The notes: generated by a model from the letters alone, not told the origin. DNA of 64,000 nt from CBDCWQ01 sp965223435 (GCA_965223435.1 CBDCWQ010000023.1:1550001-1614000), one strand, 5' to 3'; counted from the stretch's first letter, positions 35,971-46,260 are shown. Translations and numbers: made by a program.

Positions 35971-38900
35971 CCAACAAAGAAGTGTGTGGGGGTTTTGGCG
36001 TGGGGTGTGGTGTTGGGGCTTGCGACCAGGGCCTCGAGTGACACCACCGAGGCCACGGTGACGTGGGTGCTTCAACCCGGTTGGAATCTGGTCGCAGTTC
36101 CTTTTTCGGACGCACGGCATCGGGGGGCGCAAGCGGCGCTTTTTCCCTTGGTTTGGCCCGTTACCGCCAGCAGCCGCCCCGCGGGGGAGCCATCGGGCGC
36201 AGCCTCGACCATGGGCCGTTCCCAGCGGGTGGAGGGGGTCCTGGAAAGGGGGGCCTATTGGGTTCATAGCCATGAGGCCCAGACGTGGGTGGTTGAGGGG
36301 CGGCTGGTGGTGTCCTCCTCGACTACGGCGCACTCCGGTTGGCGTCCTCTGTGGGTGACGGCGCCTACCCGGCAGCAGGATCTGCGTAGGGCGCTGGTCG
36401 TCGGTTGGGACCCTCGAAAAGCGCAATATTTCTCCCTCGCACCGGAAGACGTGTTGATGCCGGGGATCGGTTATCTGTCCTACGGCCCGACCTCACCATC
36501 GCCCGCGGGGCGCCAGCGCCCGGCGCCGCTGACCCCAGCGGGGCGTTTCGAGTCGGCCCGAGCCCTTTTGGGGCCTCGGGGCTCGCTGGCGTTGGTGCGG
36601 GGGGCGGTGTCCCGTTTTCAGGATCGCACTTGGGCCCACGTGGCTTACGTGGTGCGCGGGGCGGATCCTGCGGGTGACGCGCAACCCGAGAAGGGGGCCC
36701 GGGTTTTGGGGGATGTCGGCCGCGAACGGGACCCGGAAACGGTTGGGCCCGAGCGGCGCGGCGACGAAGGTGATGTGATCTGGGTGTACCACAGCGCCCA
36801 AGCCGGCAGGCCCGGAAGTTTTGTCCCAGTGGCAAGCTTTGCGGCTTCGGGGGTTCCGCAATCGATTGTCGAACTGTCGATCGCTGCCCGCGACGCGCGT
36901 GTAGCCGTTTCGTGGATTGGAGAACACGTCGAGGACGCGGAAGAGACTGTGGTCCGGCAGCTCTGGGTCGTACAGAGCATGGATGGTGGTCAGACTTTTG
37001 GCCCCCCGCAGGTGGTCCGAGACAACGCAACCTGGAAGCAGGGCCTGGATATGGCCTATGACCACCATCTTCACCACCATCTGGTATGGGGTGAGGGCCA
37101 CAAGGCGTACTACCTCAAGAACCTTTCGGGCCCCCCATCGGCCGTGTTTGATGTGCAAAGGCGTGCGCCCGCGACAGAATCTGTCTCTTATCTCGTGAAA
37201 TCCGTCCCCGACGAAAATGGACGCTGCGCATGTCCTGCATGTTGGTGCGAGGAGTCGTATCTTTTGAGCGAGGAACCCAACCCCGACGATGGCAGCCCGC
37301 CTACCGGACCCTATGTTTACCGGACGGAGGAAAGCTACGTCTACCAGCCCTCTCTCGCGGTCAGCGGCGAAGCGGTCACCATCGTGGCCCACAAATCGCG
37401 GATGTGGGACAATCGGCCGGTCCTCCACGACGCGTGGCAGGCGATGGCCTTGGCACCGCGCTACGAAAATGAAGACGCCTCAGATCTTCCTTGGATCCGC
37501 CGAGTTGTCGGTTGGAGAAAGGTCTGGAAGACCGCCTACGAGGCGGGTGATGAGGCGTTGTACGCAAACCTTGGGGCGACCTTCCAATACCGGTACCGGG
37601 GCACCTGGCATGAGCAAGATGAGATCGTGGTGGCGCAACGGCCCCTTGCTCCGGACGCGTGGCCGGAGTCTGCTTGGCGCGAAAACGTGTGGGTTGAGGA
37701 TCGATTGCAGTCTTGGCGCTTGACCACCCTGGCGGCGGTGGGGGGGGACCAAGGCGACGACCAGGTCTCTTACCCAAGGGTTGCGGCTGCGCCGTGGGGC
37801 TTGGTTGCGGTCTACGAGGATGGGCTCGCCGATGGCCTCGAGACGGGTGGGGCAGAGCGCGTTCGTGTTCAATCATCGTCGGACGGTGGGGTCTCGTGGT
37901 CGGCGCCCAGAACCGTGGGGGCGGGAACGATGCCCGTGGTGGGCGCTGGGCAAAGCGGCCAGCTCAGCGTGCTGGCCTACGCCCCTCGGTCAACATCCGG
38001 GGGGGCGGTGTGGGCGGTGAACAGCGAAGAAGACAAAGCGCTTTTCGGCCCCCCCGCTTTTTTGAACCAAGGGCGCCCCAAGCGGGTTCATCGAAATCGC
38101 ACCGGCACCGGTACCATGGCCGGTGGGGTCTCTTTTGCGACCCACGAAGACTTGTCTTTCGCCGCGTGGATTGAAAAGGACCAAGATGGTGCCGATCGGC
38201 TGATGACGACCCGTGCATCACCGTTGTCGGAAGCGGTTCATTGGCGGGTGAACTTGCCCGCCTATTGGACAGAAGGTCAACGCGCAAAGGTGGTTGTCAC
38301 CGCGGAGAATGCGTACCACATGCCGGTGGACGCGGAGCATCGGGTCCGGCTCAATCATGCCCAAGAAGGGGTGAAGATGGCGGCTGCCCAGGGTTCGTTT
38401 CAGGAAGGCCAGGCGGAATTGTGGGTCGAAGACCCCACGGCTCTGGTGCCGGATGGGGCCCTCTCCCAGGGGGTCTTGAAGGCCACGCCGGTGGCGTTGA
38501 GCCGAGATACCCCCTTCGGGCCCGTGGTCGAGGTGTCCCTCGCGCGCAGTACGGTGTTTGATGCGGCAGTGGCCGGGGTGCCCCTGTTTTCGGTGTCGGC
38601 CCGAGGCAACTACGAAAAAGCCCGGTGGATGCGAGACCGGTTGTGGCGTGATGGGGGTCCGTCGCCTTCGGGGGAGCCGATGGGCTATCAAGTGGAGTAC
38701 CAAGGTGTCGGCCAAGACGGGCTTCGCACCGACCCGGGCTACATCCTTGAAGAAGAGGCATCGGATGCCGCCTATTTGGCCGCGTACGAGCGGGTCTGGG
38801 CCTATACTCAGGGGATCGCGTTGGCTCAGTATGCACGCGAGGGCACGCTCGAGTCTGATGCGCGGGCGCAGGCTTTGGCGCGCTATCTTTGTGCCCGCGC

Positions 38901-41900
38901 CGACGGGGTGTCCGAGGGGAGCGATGGTCCTGGTCGGTTGATTCGGGGCTGGCCGTTTTCTTGGAACACCTTAGACGACGCATGGAAAGACGCAAGATTG
39001 GTGACAGGGGCGACGGCGTGGGTCATCCATGGCCTGGGTGCTTTTTTGGTTTCTCCCGCGTCCTACGATCTGTCCCCCGATGCCCAAGAACGGATGCGCC
39101 AGTGCTATCGTGAGGCCCTGAAAGGGCTCGAGCAGCACCGACATTCGGGCACTACGGAGTCCGGTCTCCGGGTGAGTCTGATGACTGCGGGCTGGACCAC
39201 GCGGGGCCTTCAGAATGCGGAGCATCCTTGGCGACTTCAGCCGGAGGGCCGGCCACGGATGGGCCAAGAAGATGAATCTTGGGACTACTACGATGTCCTC
39301 GATGCCATCGGGTACCGGTCCTACAACGCCCTGTCGCCACCCCAGGTGATGCGGAGGCTCACCCCGTCCGATGGGGCCCCGGTTCAGTTGGCGCCGCGGG
39401 TTCTGACCCAGGTGGACGTACGGTTCCTGAAGGAGCCCGTCCGGGCGAACAACGTGGTGACCGAGCACAACTTGGATGTCCTCAGCGTATTGAATCATGC
39501 GTTGGTCCACAGTGATGCGCTTGGGGTCGAAGACCGGGACGTTCTTGAGCGTTGGCGAAATGAGCTGAGAAACGGCATCTTCTACGTACTCTGGGATCAA
39601 CATGATCTCCATTGGCGCCGCGATCTCGAAAATGCTCGGGACGCACACGGATCCGGCGAGGCCAAAACGGCTGAGATTGATGCCGCTCTTTTAGAGGGCG
39701 CCTGGGGCCGGGTGGCGACGGGGGGCGAAGTGCACCTCGCTTCAGTCGGTTTGGCGGGCGATGCCATCGGCATCCACCTTGGCTCTGGGGAGCGGCTCGA
39801 CTTTGTGCCGAATCGCAGGCACACCGCCATTGACAACTGCAGCTGGCTTTCGCTTTCGGTGCATCACCCAGACTTAGGAAAAGAAGCCGAGGCCGAGGCT
39901 TTGGCGCGTTGTCTTGAATTCACAACCCTGGCGTTTGCCAAAACCATCGGCTTTCGTGGCCGGCGCTACTATGGCGCCCACTACTTTTTTGATGGCTTCG
40001 AGGACCGGTACATCGCGGCCACGGGAAGGCAGGAAGAATCCTTTCATCTGGAGGCCACCACGGGGCTGATCTTGGGACTGTTGAGATTTGTGGAGCATCA
40101 TCCCGAGCATCCGAGGTCCGCCTTTTTCGCGCGCGAGGCGGAGGCCCTGTGGGCGGGGGTGCAGTCGTTTGTCACCCAACATGACTTTCCGTATTCGAGT
40201 CAGCGCATCCTCAATCTGTCGACGCGATTGACGTCGAGCACGGCCATCATCTGGTTCATCGACACCTTCCGGGTCTTGGAGACGTTCCCAGAAAATGGGG
40301 GTACGGGTGCCCCGAGCGAAGTGGGTCTGACAGACGAAACCGCGTCCGAGCACCCGCTTTGGACCCGGCTGCGCCGCGGCGCCGGAGGTTCCAACATCGA
40401 GGCGTTGCGGGGGCTTTCGTCCGGCCCATGGATGGCATCCGCCACCAGCGGAGAGGACGAGCGGTTTGTCGACAGAAGCTGTGAGGGGCCTTTGGGCTCC
40501 GCGTGCTGGGCCCTCGGGGAGGCGCCCCATCAGGTGCAGATCTCACGGTTGGCGAGCGAGCCTCACCGGTTTTTGGTACATCCATTGGAGGAACAGTGTT
40601 TGTTTCACCTCGAAAACCAGGGAGGACAGGCCGCCTACTACCGCGTCTTGGTCAACGGCGAAGCCCTTCAGACTCAGGCATCGTGGTGGAGGGACGACAT
40701 GGAGCCCCTGGAAGTCGAGGTGCGGGCGCACCAGACCGCGCAGGCCTGCGGCATCGTACCCGACATTCAAGGCGATGTGGCCAAGGTCCGGGTTGAAAAT
40801 GTGCACTCCGGCGAAGGTTGGGATTACGCGTTCTTGGTGGAAACTCAAAGGCGCTGCGGGTCTCAAGAAGGGGTTTCGGGGTCCGAAGCCCTTTCGGACT
40901 CCAGCATGGACCTGGTGGCTACTCGCCTCTGCGGCGAAGACCGCTTGGTGCTCACGTCGAAACCGCTTACGCCGAACCACATGAAACTGAATCCGCATGC
41001 GGCCGCCAAAGCGGCGGAAGCGGCCAACAAGGTTCGGACCCTGTTGGTGTCGAGCCCCGGGGGGATGGAGACGGCAGCCCAAGTCGCCGGCATCATCATG
41101 GGGCTTGGGCTCAGCCTGGGCTTCGGGGAGACCCATCTCATCTCGGGGTTGGTGACGTGGTACGGGTGGCGTTCGCTTCGGCTCTACGGTGCGCGGCCCG
41201 AGGGGCCGTGGAAGCCCGTGGGTTACGCAGAACTTGCGGACCTCAATGGCCAAAAACAAGAAGACATTGTGGGGGTGGTCGACATTCATGCCCCACGCGA
41301 GGTCGGGGGCTTTGTGCCCACGACGAAGCTGAGTCCAGACAAGGTGTATGCGGTGGTGGTTCCTCATGCGGTGGTCCCTTTGATTCCCCAACTGCCGTTG
41401 CTGATCGTGGACCCCTCCGTCTCCCGGGTGGAGATCTACGAATATCTCGAACCCATCGCGATGGAAGAACCAGGATCGCGTATGGTTGAATCTGGGTGGT
41501 TACGCCCCGCCGTCGAGGCCGGCGTCCAGGGGCCGGATGATGACACCCTCAGCAGGGGCTACGAAAAGTGGGCGAAGAACGGGTGGTTCTTGTTGGCGGT
41601 TCTTCAGCGTCAAGCGTGGTTTCAAGCTCTGAGCGCCGAACAGCAGTGGGGTTACCTCTTTACCATGCTCCATCGGGAGTCCGAGCCGTGGTGGCCCCTC
41701 TTGCTCGCGGAAGGGGTGCCGCCCGCTACGCGGGCGCGTCGTGGGATGCCGAGCAATCCCTTGTTTGTGGGGGTTGTGATGTCCAAAAGAGAAACAGACC
41801 TCATCACCAGGACTCCGGTTGCGCCCCAACGTCTTGTCGACGGAATGTCGTACACGGTGGTGCCCCGGAAGACCCATCCCGAGTTTTGGTCGGTGAAGAC

Positions 41901-44694
41901 GGAAGATCTCTCGAAGCTCCCCGACCATCTCCGGGCGCTCCACTGGACAAGCCCAGGGTCGCCGCCGAACGGCTCCGGCAAGGAGGAGGAAACGGCGGTG
42001 GGTTTGTCCAAAGGCGGCGTCCCTCATGGGCCACAAGACCTTGGCCCGAGCAGAAGCCAAGGGACGACGAAGTCGCGCCTTCGAAAAACTGGCCTTGATA
42101 TCGACAACCTCGCAGACAGTATTGCGTCTTCTGCCGATGGGACGTGCCCCGCGTGCCCTGCGCTGTTTGAGTTGGGCCTTCAAAAGTTGGGCCGCAAGTC
42201 CAAAGAACGCGGCCTTCTCAACACCTTCGATATGGGTGATCCGATGGCCGCCGAGCGGTACTTTCGCGAGGTCTTGGACGCCAAGTTTCTTGAGGTCAAG
42301 GACCCCGAGGAGGCGATAAAAATACTGGACAAAGAAGGTCCGGGACACAAAGCGGTTCTCCGCTACGTTCCCAAAGATGGCCAAGATGTTCGTTACAAGA
42401 ATTTGGTGAACATCTGGTTTGACACGCACTGGTACGATATCCCAACCGGAGAAGACGTCGCGCCCTCGGGTGGCGCCGAGTATACTTTGATGCTCACCGG
42501 AAAAATCGACGCCGACCTCTGGGAGCGGTCCCTCGTCCAGATCAATATGAATGAGGACGTCAGGGTGCAGTATTCCAAAAAACGAATTTTGGGTTCGCCA
42601 ACACTGGACTCGGAGAAATACCAAACCCTGAAGCGAACAGTGGAGAGCGTCCGAGCCGAGCACGTGGGCACCACCGCCAAAGAAGATTTAAGCCAGCTCT
42701 GGCAGGTCCTGGATTCCGCGGGCATGCCGAAGCTCGTTCGTGATGGGAACATTCGGCTCGGACAGGATACGACGCTGGTAGTGGCCGTCGACGACAGCGA
42801 CGGGGTGAAGGCGGTGAACTTCAGTGTGGCTGGAAAAGACTACGGCTTTCTTTGGAGTAGGAATCAAAGCGTGGCGAGGAGCCCTCTCGAATTGTTGTCG
42901 GGGCTTCTTGCGATGCTTATCGGCAGACAAAAGCTGACCATCGAGGCCAAAAAAAGTGGCAAGTCGATTCGTCTCGCGTCTTCCAGCGAAGAATTGATTG
43001 TACCGGTTTTGAGCGTGGCGGAGCGGAATGGGCTCAAGAAAGACCCGGACCTAGCGTTTCAGGTCCTGCTCAATACGTTTTTGGGTTTTGAGCGCACCCG
43101 GCATGTTTGGGTCGTTCCACACTTCTTCCCCGAGGGTGAAGTCCACGTCATGTTCACCCCCAAAGCGGATGGTGCGAGAATCAGTGCGATCCCGGTACCT
43201 TCGAGCGATGATCCCCAAAAAGGTAAAATCCTTGAGGGGCGAGCGACGAAACTGCTGCAAGAAGGCGTGGGTCGCATCGAAGCCGGATCGAAGGGGCTTC
43301 AAGCCATTGACTTCGGGCTTCTCTTTTCTGATCTGCCGAGCCACCGGCAGAAGAAAGAGGCAACGCTGATCATGCTTGAGGAGGAAGGTACGCTTCATGA
43401 GGCGCGGGTGACAATCTACGACGCGGGTGCTGCATTTGGGCGTCCTCTTCGTTGGCACTACGGAGAAGCAGAGCTTGTCTACACCCATGGTGAGGTGCGC
43501 CATGTGCATGTGATCGCTCTTTTGGACGACGCGGGTGCCTATTCCACCATCGCGCTTGGTCTTCACTGGCATCCTCTGGACAACAAACGCATCGGTCCCG
43601 GCGACACCGTTTTTCAAACCCTGGAAGCGTCGACCGACTTTGAGGGTGAGCTCCTTGACGCGCTGCATGTGGCCTTGCCGGTGGCGACCCAAAGGCCTCT
43701 GACCGCGTCCTTGAAAGAAAAGTTCTTTGGCAAGGGGGTTGACGATGGTTTGCTTCAGGGCCCCCTGTCGCTTGAGGCGCCGGTCGGCGTGAAGGATGCC
43801 GGTGGTCAACTTGACCTGGGCCGCCTCCGGGAGCTGATTGAAGGGGATGCTTTTTTGTACCAGATGATCGAGAAGCTTCACACGGCGAACTACCCCCTTC
43901 GTATTCCCGCCAAAACCTGGAGAGTAGGCCCCTACACCCCGTCTCTGTTCCACTTCGATCGCAACGAGCGTACCATTGCGCAAACCCACTACGGGGTTCG
44001 TCTCGACGACGTGGAACGATGGCTTGCGGTTCGAACCGGACTCGGGCACGAGATTGGACATGCCGTCTTCTTTTACATCGCCGTGGCTGCCAACGTCTCG
44101 TATGCAGAGCTTGTGCCGCATTTTGCTGAGGACACCGCGATTCAAGAGATCCTGTTGCCGTACACCATTCTCTACGAGGCTTATCCCGACGACAAACGGA
44201 TCTTGATGCTGACCGAAAGCATGTCCTGGTGGCTTACGCTGTTTTTTGGTGCGATGGCCGAACCGAACCCATCCTCGACGCCATTTGAGGTTCCGGATCT
44301 CAACGACACCCCCCTAAACCGGGTGGGCCTGCAGCTTCTGGAATATCCGAGGACATTGACGCAGGAAGAGCTCGAACAAGGGGCGGTGAAAGCGAAAAAG
44401 CTGATCGAATGGGTATCCAAGAAGACCATGACCGATGCGGAAGCGGTTGCGTACTTAGAGGAAACGAACCGTCGCCTCAACGACATCGCCCACGGTCGAG
44501 CGCCGCGCAGACCTTACCTCCTTAGCCCCCGTTCTTTTTTTCTGGTCGGGGGGTTCTTCTTCCATGACGATGTTCTCCAAGTTCTCAGGGACAAGGGGTA
44601 CAAAGAGACCGACGTCGAATGGGGCGATCAACGCGAGGCGTTTGAGGCCATCGTTGACAAGGGCAAGGACCTCCTGAAGACGGCCGTGCGGTAG
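35968..44694 (+). CDS. Giant secreted multidomain protein 2, zinc-metalloprotease-like C-terminal domain
   Basis: About 2,908 aa from a GTG at 35968 opening a signal peptide (VPTKKCVGVLAWGVVLGLA). Order (rough residues): LQPGWNLVAVPF module (35-200); propeller region with Asp boxes SMDGGQTF (~335) and SSSDGGVSW (~635); alpha-helical toroid (~935-1450) matching giant 1 closely (YTQGIALAQYAR, AWKDARLVTGATAW, VVTEHNLDVLSVLNHAL, AIDNCSWLSLSV, YYGAHYFFDGF); hydrophobic segment (~1700); a CPAC motif (~2060) followed by NLVNIWFDTHWYDI, which may be a degenerate papain-like fold; then HEIGH at 2694 with a Glu in LTESMSWW about 57 residues later, a zincin layout. It lacks the Ig/FN3 N-terminus of giant 1. 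Function is inferred to be an extracellular effector or protease. Confidence 0.85.
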   Translation: MPTKKCVGVLAWGVVLGLATRASSDTTEATVTWVLQPGWNLVAVPFSDARHRGAQAALFPLVWPVTASSRPAGEPSGAASTMGRSQRVEGVLERGAYWVHSHEAQTWVVEGRLVVSSSTTAHSGWRPLWVTAPTRQQDLRRALVVGWDPRKAQYFSLAPEDVLMPGIGYLSYGPTSPSPAGRQRPAPLTPAGRFESARALLGPRGSLALVRGAVSRFQDRTWAHVAYVVRGADPAGDAQPEKGARVLGDVGRERDPETVGPERRGDEGDVIWVYHSAQAGRPGSFVPVASFAASGVPQSIVELSIAARDARVAVSWIGEHVEDAEETVVRQLWVVQSMDGGQTFGPPQVVRDNATWKQGLDMAYDHHLHHHLVWGEGHKAYYLKNLSGPPSAVFDVQRRAPATESVSYLVKSVPDENGRCACPACWCEESYLLSEEPNPDDGSPPTGPYVYRTEESYVYQPSLAVSGEAVTIVAHKSRMWDNRPVLHDAWQAMALAPRYENEDASDLPWIRRVVGWRKVWKTAYEAGDEALYANLGATFQYRYRGTWHEQDEIVVAQRPLAPDAWPESAWRENVWVEDRLQSWRLTTLAAVGGDQGDDQVSYPRVAAAPWGLVAVYEDGLADGLETGGAERVRVQSSSDGGVSWSAPRTVGAGTMPVVGAGQSGQLSVLAYAPRSTSGGAVWAVNSEEDKALFGPPAFLNQGRPKRVHRNRTGTGTMAGGVSFATHEDLSFAAWIEKDQDGADRLMTTRASPLSEAVHWRVNLPAYWTEGQRAKVVVTAENAYHMPVDAEHRVRLNHAQEGVKMAAAQGSFQEGQAELWVEDPTALVPDGALSQGVLKATPVALSRDTPFGPVVEVSLARSTVFDAAVAGVPLFSVSARGNYEKARWMRDRLWRDGGPSPSGEPMGYQVEYQGVGQDGLRTDPGYILEEEASDAAYLAAYERVWAYTQGIALAQYAREGTLESDARAQALARYLCARADGVSEGSDGPGRLIRGWPFSWNTLDDAWKDARLVTGATAWVIHGLGAFLVSPASYDLSPDAQERMRQCYREALKGLEQHRHSGTTESGLRVSLMTAGWTTRGLQNAEHPWRLQPEGRPRMGQEDESWDYYDVLDAIGYRSYNALSPPQVMRRLTPSDGAPVQLAPRVLTQVDVRFLKEPVRANNVVTEHNLDVLSVLNHALVHSDALGVEDRDVLERWRNELRNGIFYVLWDQHDLHWRRDLENARDAHGSGEAKTAEIDAALLEGAWGRVATGGEVHLASVGLAGDAIGIHLGSGERLDFVPNRRHTAIDNCSWLSLSVHHPDLGKEAEAEALARCLEFTTLAFAKTIGFRGRRYYGAHYFFDGFEDRYIAATGRQEESFHLEATTGLILGLLRFVEHHPEHPRSAFFAREAEALWAGVQSFVTQHDFPYSSQRILNLSTRLTSSTAIIWFIDTFRVLETFPENGGTGAPSEVGLTDETASEHPLWTRLRRGAGGSNIEALRGLSSGPWMASATSGEDERFVDRSCEGPLGSACWALGEAPHQVQISRLASEPHRFLVHPLEEQCLFHLENQGGQAAYYRVLVNGEALQTQASWWRDDMEPLEVEVRAHQTAQACGIVPDIQGDVAKVRVENVHSGEGWDYAFLVETQRRCGSQEGVSGSEALSDSSMDLVATRLCGEDRLVLTSKPLTPNHMKLNPHAAAKAAEAANKVRTLLVSSPGGMETAAQVAGIIMGLGLSLGFGETHLISGLVTWYGWRSLRLYGARPEGPWKPVGYAELADLNGQKQEDIVGVVDIHAPREVGGFVPTTKLSPDKVYAVVVPHAVVPLIPQLPLLIVDPSVSRVEIYEYLEPIAMEEPGSRMVESGWLRPAVEAGVQGPDDDTLSRGYEKWAKNGWFLLAVLQRQAWFQALSAEQQWGYLFTMLHRESEPWWPLLLAEGVPPATRARRGMPSNPLFVGVVMSKRETDLITRTPVAPQRLVDGMSYTVVPRKTHPEFWSVKTEDLSKLPDHLRALHWTSPGSPPNGSGKEEETAVGLSKGGVPHGPQDLGPSRSQGTTKSRLRKTGLDIDNLADSIASSADGTCPACPALFELGLQKLGRKSKERGLLNTFDMGDPMAAERYFREVLDAKFLEVKDPEEAIKILDKEGPGHKAVLRYVPKDGQDVRYKNLVNIWFDTHWYDIPTGEDVAPSGGAEYTLMLTGKIDADLWERSLVQINMNEDVRVQYSKKRILGSPTLDSEKYQTLKRTVESVRAEHVGTTAKEDLSQLWQVLDSAGMPKLVRDGNIRLGQDTTLVVAVDDSDGVKAVNFSVAGKDYGFLWSRNQSVARSPLELLSGLLAMLIGRQKLTIEAKKSGKSIRLASSSEELIVPVLSVAERNGLKKDPDLAFQVLLNTFLGFERTRHVWVVPHFFPEGEVHVMFTPKADGARISAIPVPSSDDPQKGKILEGRATKLLQEGVGRIEAGSKGLQAIDFGLLFSDLPSHRQKKEATLIMLEEEGTLHEARVTIYDAGAAFGRPLRWHYGEAELVYTHGEVRHVHVIALLDDAGAYSTIALGLHWHPLDNKRIGPGDTVFQTLEASTDFEGELLDALHVALPVATQRPLTASLKEKFFGKGVDDGLLQGPLSLEAPVGVKDAGGQLDLGRLRELIEGDAFLYQMIEKLHTANYPLRIPAKTWRVGPYTPSLFHFDRNERTIAQTHYGVRLDDVERWLAVRTGLGHEIGHAVFFYIAVAANVSYAELVPHFAEDTAIQEILLPYTILYEAYPDDKRILMLTESMSWWLTLFFGAMAEPNPSSTPFEVPDLNDTPLNRVGLQLLEYPRTLTQEELEQGAVKAKKLIEWVSKKTMTDAEAVAYLEETNRRLNDIAHGRAPRRPYLLSPRSFFLVGGFFFHDDVLQVLRDKGYKETDVEWGDQREAFEAIVDKGKDLLKTAVR

Positions 44695-44727
44695 TGCCGC
44701 CACGCCTTGTTTTTTGCCGGTTTCGCT

Positions 44728-44759
44728 ACGGGATTCCCAGTTCCTGGTTCCCGTTTTTT
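44728..44759 (+). terminator. Intrinsic terminator after giant gene 2
   Basis: ACGGG (44728-44732) pairs with CCCGT (44750-44754), with an inner CCAG/CTGG stem and a TTC loop, followed by a run of six T (44754-44759). Classical rho-independent structure 33 bp past the stop. Confidence 0.8.
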
Positions 44760-44843
44760 GGCCGACCGCTCCGACGTTTGGGTCGAATTTGCGGGCTTCT
44801 TGCTTGACGCTTTGGACTCAGTGGGGGTCGACTCTGACGCTCG

Positions 44844-45263
44844 ATGACCGATGAACGAGACGGCTTGTGTTTTCTTTGTGTGGCCAACTCGGCGAGAAGT
44901 CAGATGGCAGAAGGATGGGGCCGTGCTTTGGCGCCTCCCGGGGTTCGGGTGTACAGCGCAGGGTCCCGACCGACGGCGGTCAACCCTTATGCGGTCCGGG
45001 CCATGGCGGAGGTGGGCATCGACCTTTCGGATCACCATTCGAAATCGGTAGACGTCCTGGATTCCAACAATATCACCACCGTCGTGACTTTGTGTGCCGA
45101 CGAAGTGTGCCCCGCGGCCTTGGGGTCCAAAGAACGGCTTCACTGGCCGCTTCCCGATCCCGCCGCGGAGACTGGCTCCGAGGAGGCCATCTTAGATGCT
45201 TTTCGGTCGGTCCGTGACCAGCTCGCTTTGCGACTGAAGGCCTATTTTGGCCGGGACCGATGA
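44844..45263 (+). CDS. arsC: Arsenate reductase, thioredoxin-coupled ArsC (LMW phosphatase fold)
   Basis: Reduces arsenate to arsenite, using a triple-cysteine relay regenerated by thioredoxin. The catalytic P-loop CVANSARSQMAEG (Cys then five residues then Arg) sits at the N-terminus. The two resolving cysteines are in VTLCADEVCPA with the expected seven-residue spacing. DPAAETGSEE supplies the DP of the catalytic Asp loop. At 139 aa it fits the S. aureus pI258/B. subtilis type. No arsR or efflux gene is visible alongside. It overlaps the next gene by 17 bp. Confidence 0.92.
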   Translation: MTDERDGLCFLCVANSARSQMAEGWGRALAPPGVRVYSAGSRPTAVNPYAVRAMAEVGIDLSDHHSKSVDVLDSNNITTVVTLCADEVCPAALGSKERLHWPLPDPAAETGSEEAILDAFRSVRDQLALRLKAYFGRDR

Positions 45264-46260
45264 GACGGTCAGGCGCTTCGGCCTCCGGGCGAAGATGATG
45301 TGGGTCATACTTGCATGTATTGCGGGGGTCTTGGTCGCGCTCATTTGGGCGACCAAGCAGCCCTGGGTGCGTCCTGAGCGCGTTTCGAGTCCCGAAGGGT
45401 GTGGGCCCTCCCGCCTCGAACACCACGTGCGCACCCTGTCGTCCGATTTTTTTCCCCGAGATCATGCCCACCCCGAAAATCTCGATCGGGCAGCAGCGTA
45501 CATCCGAGAGGTGTTCGAGGGGTTTGGCCTGACCGCATGGGAGCAACCGTTTGGCCGCGACCAGTATCGCAACGTGGTGGCGCGGTTGGGGCCTCAAGAG
45601 GGTGCGAGGATTGTGGTGGGGGCGCACTACGATGCGGCCGGGGAGCATCCCGCGGCAGACGACAACGCCAGCGGCGTGGCCGGGCTGCTCGAATTGGCAC
45701 GGCTATGGGCGGGGCGGGTGCCTCGGGTCCCCATGGAGTTTGTGGCCTACACCCTCGAGGAGCCGCCCTATTTTGCGACGCCGATGATGGGCAGTGCGGT
45801 TCACGCGCGTTCGCTTCGAGAAGAGGGCGCCGAGGTGCGGGCCATGATTTCGCTGGAGATGCTGGGCTACTTCCGTGATGAACCGGGGTCTCAGCGGTAT
45901 CCGACTTCGATGTTTAAGCTTTTTTATCCGTCGGTGGGAAATTTTATCGTGGTTGTCGGCCGCTGGGCCGACGCCGGCCTCACGAGAAGGCTCAAGGCTG
46001 CCATGCTTGGCGCCACGGATCTACCGATCGAGTCGATCAATGCCCCGCGGATTCTTCCGGGGGTAGACTTTTCGGATCACCGCAACTACTGGAACGAAGG
46101 TTATCCGGCGGTGATGGTGACCGACACCTCTTTTTATCGCAATCCCAACTATCATCGACCCGAAGATACCCCCGATACCTTGGACTATCACCGGATGGCG
46201 AAGGCGGTTGACGCGGTGTCCGCGGCGCTTGAAGCGCTTCAGCTTGCGCCTCATCGTTGA
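45247..46260 (+). CDS. Membrane-anchored M28-family zinc peptidase
   Basis: 337 aa. The best start is a TTG at 45247 with GAAGG six bases upstream, overlapping arsC; an ATG at 45295 is the alternative. One N-terminal membrane anchor (VILACIAGVLVALIW) puts the catalytic domain in the periplasm. The M28 di-zinc site is recognisable: GAHYDA (His), PAADDNASGVAG (Asp), YTLEEPPYF (Glu pair), and later VDFSDHRNYWNEGYPAVMVTD with YHRPEDTPDTLDY (His), cut at its key residues. Members are aminopeptidases or glutaminyl-cyclase-like; specificity is not assigned. Probably co-transcribed with arsC. Confidence 0.88.
   Translation: MAGTDETVRRFGLRAKMMWVILACIAGVLVALIWATKQPWVRPERVSSPEGCGPSRLEHHVRTLSSDFFPRDHAHPENLDRAAAYIREVFEGFGLTAWEQPFGRDQYRNVVARLGPQEGARIVVGAHYDAAGEHPAADDNASGVAGLLELARLWAGRVPRVPMEFVAYTLEEPPYFATPMMGSAVHARSLREEGAEVRAMISLEMLGYFRDEPGSQRYPTSMFKLFYPSVGNFIVVVGRWADAGLTRRLKAAMLGATDLPIESINAPRILPGVDFSDHRNYWNEGYPAVMVTDTSFYRNPNYHRPEDTPDTLDYHRMAKAVDAVSAALEALQLAPHR

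Noticed and set aside
41500..43000. Minus-strand frames inside giant gene 2
   Set aside because: Shadows of the coding strand; giant 2 has continuous domain evidence across this interval.
44844..45263. ArsC as an immunity or partner gene of giant 2
   Set aside because: It is a clear thioredoxin-type arsenate reductase, separated from giant 2 by a strong terminator.
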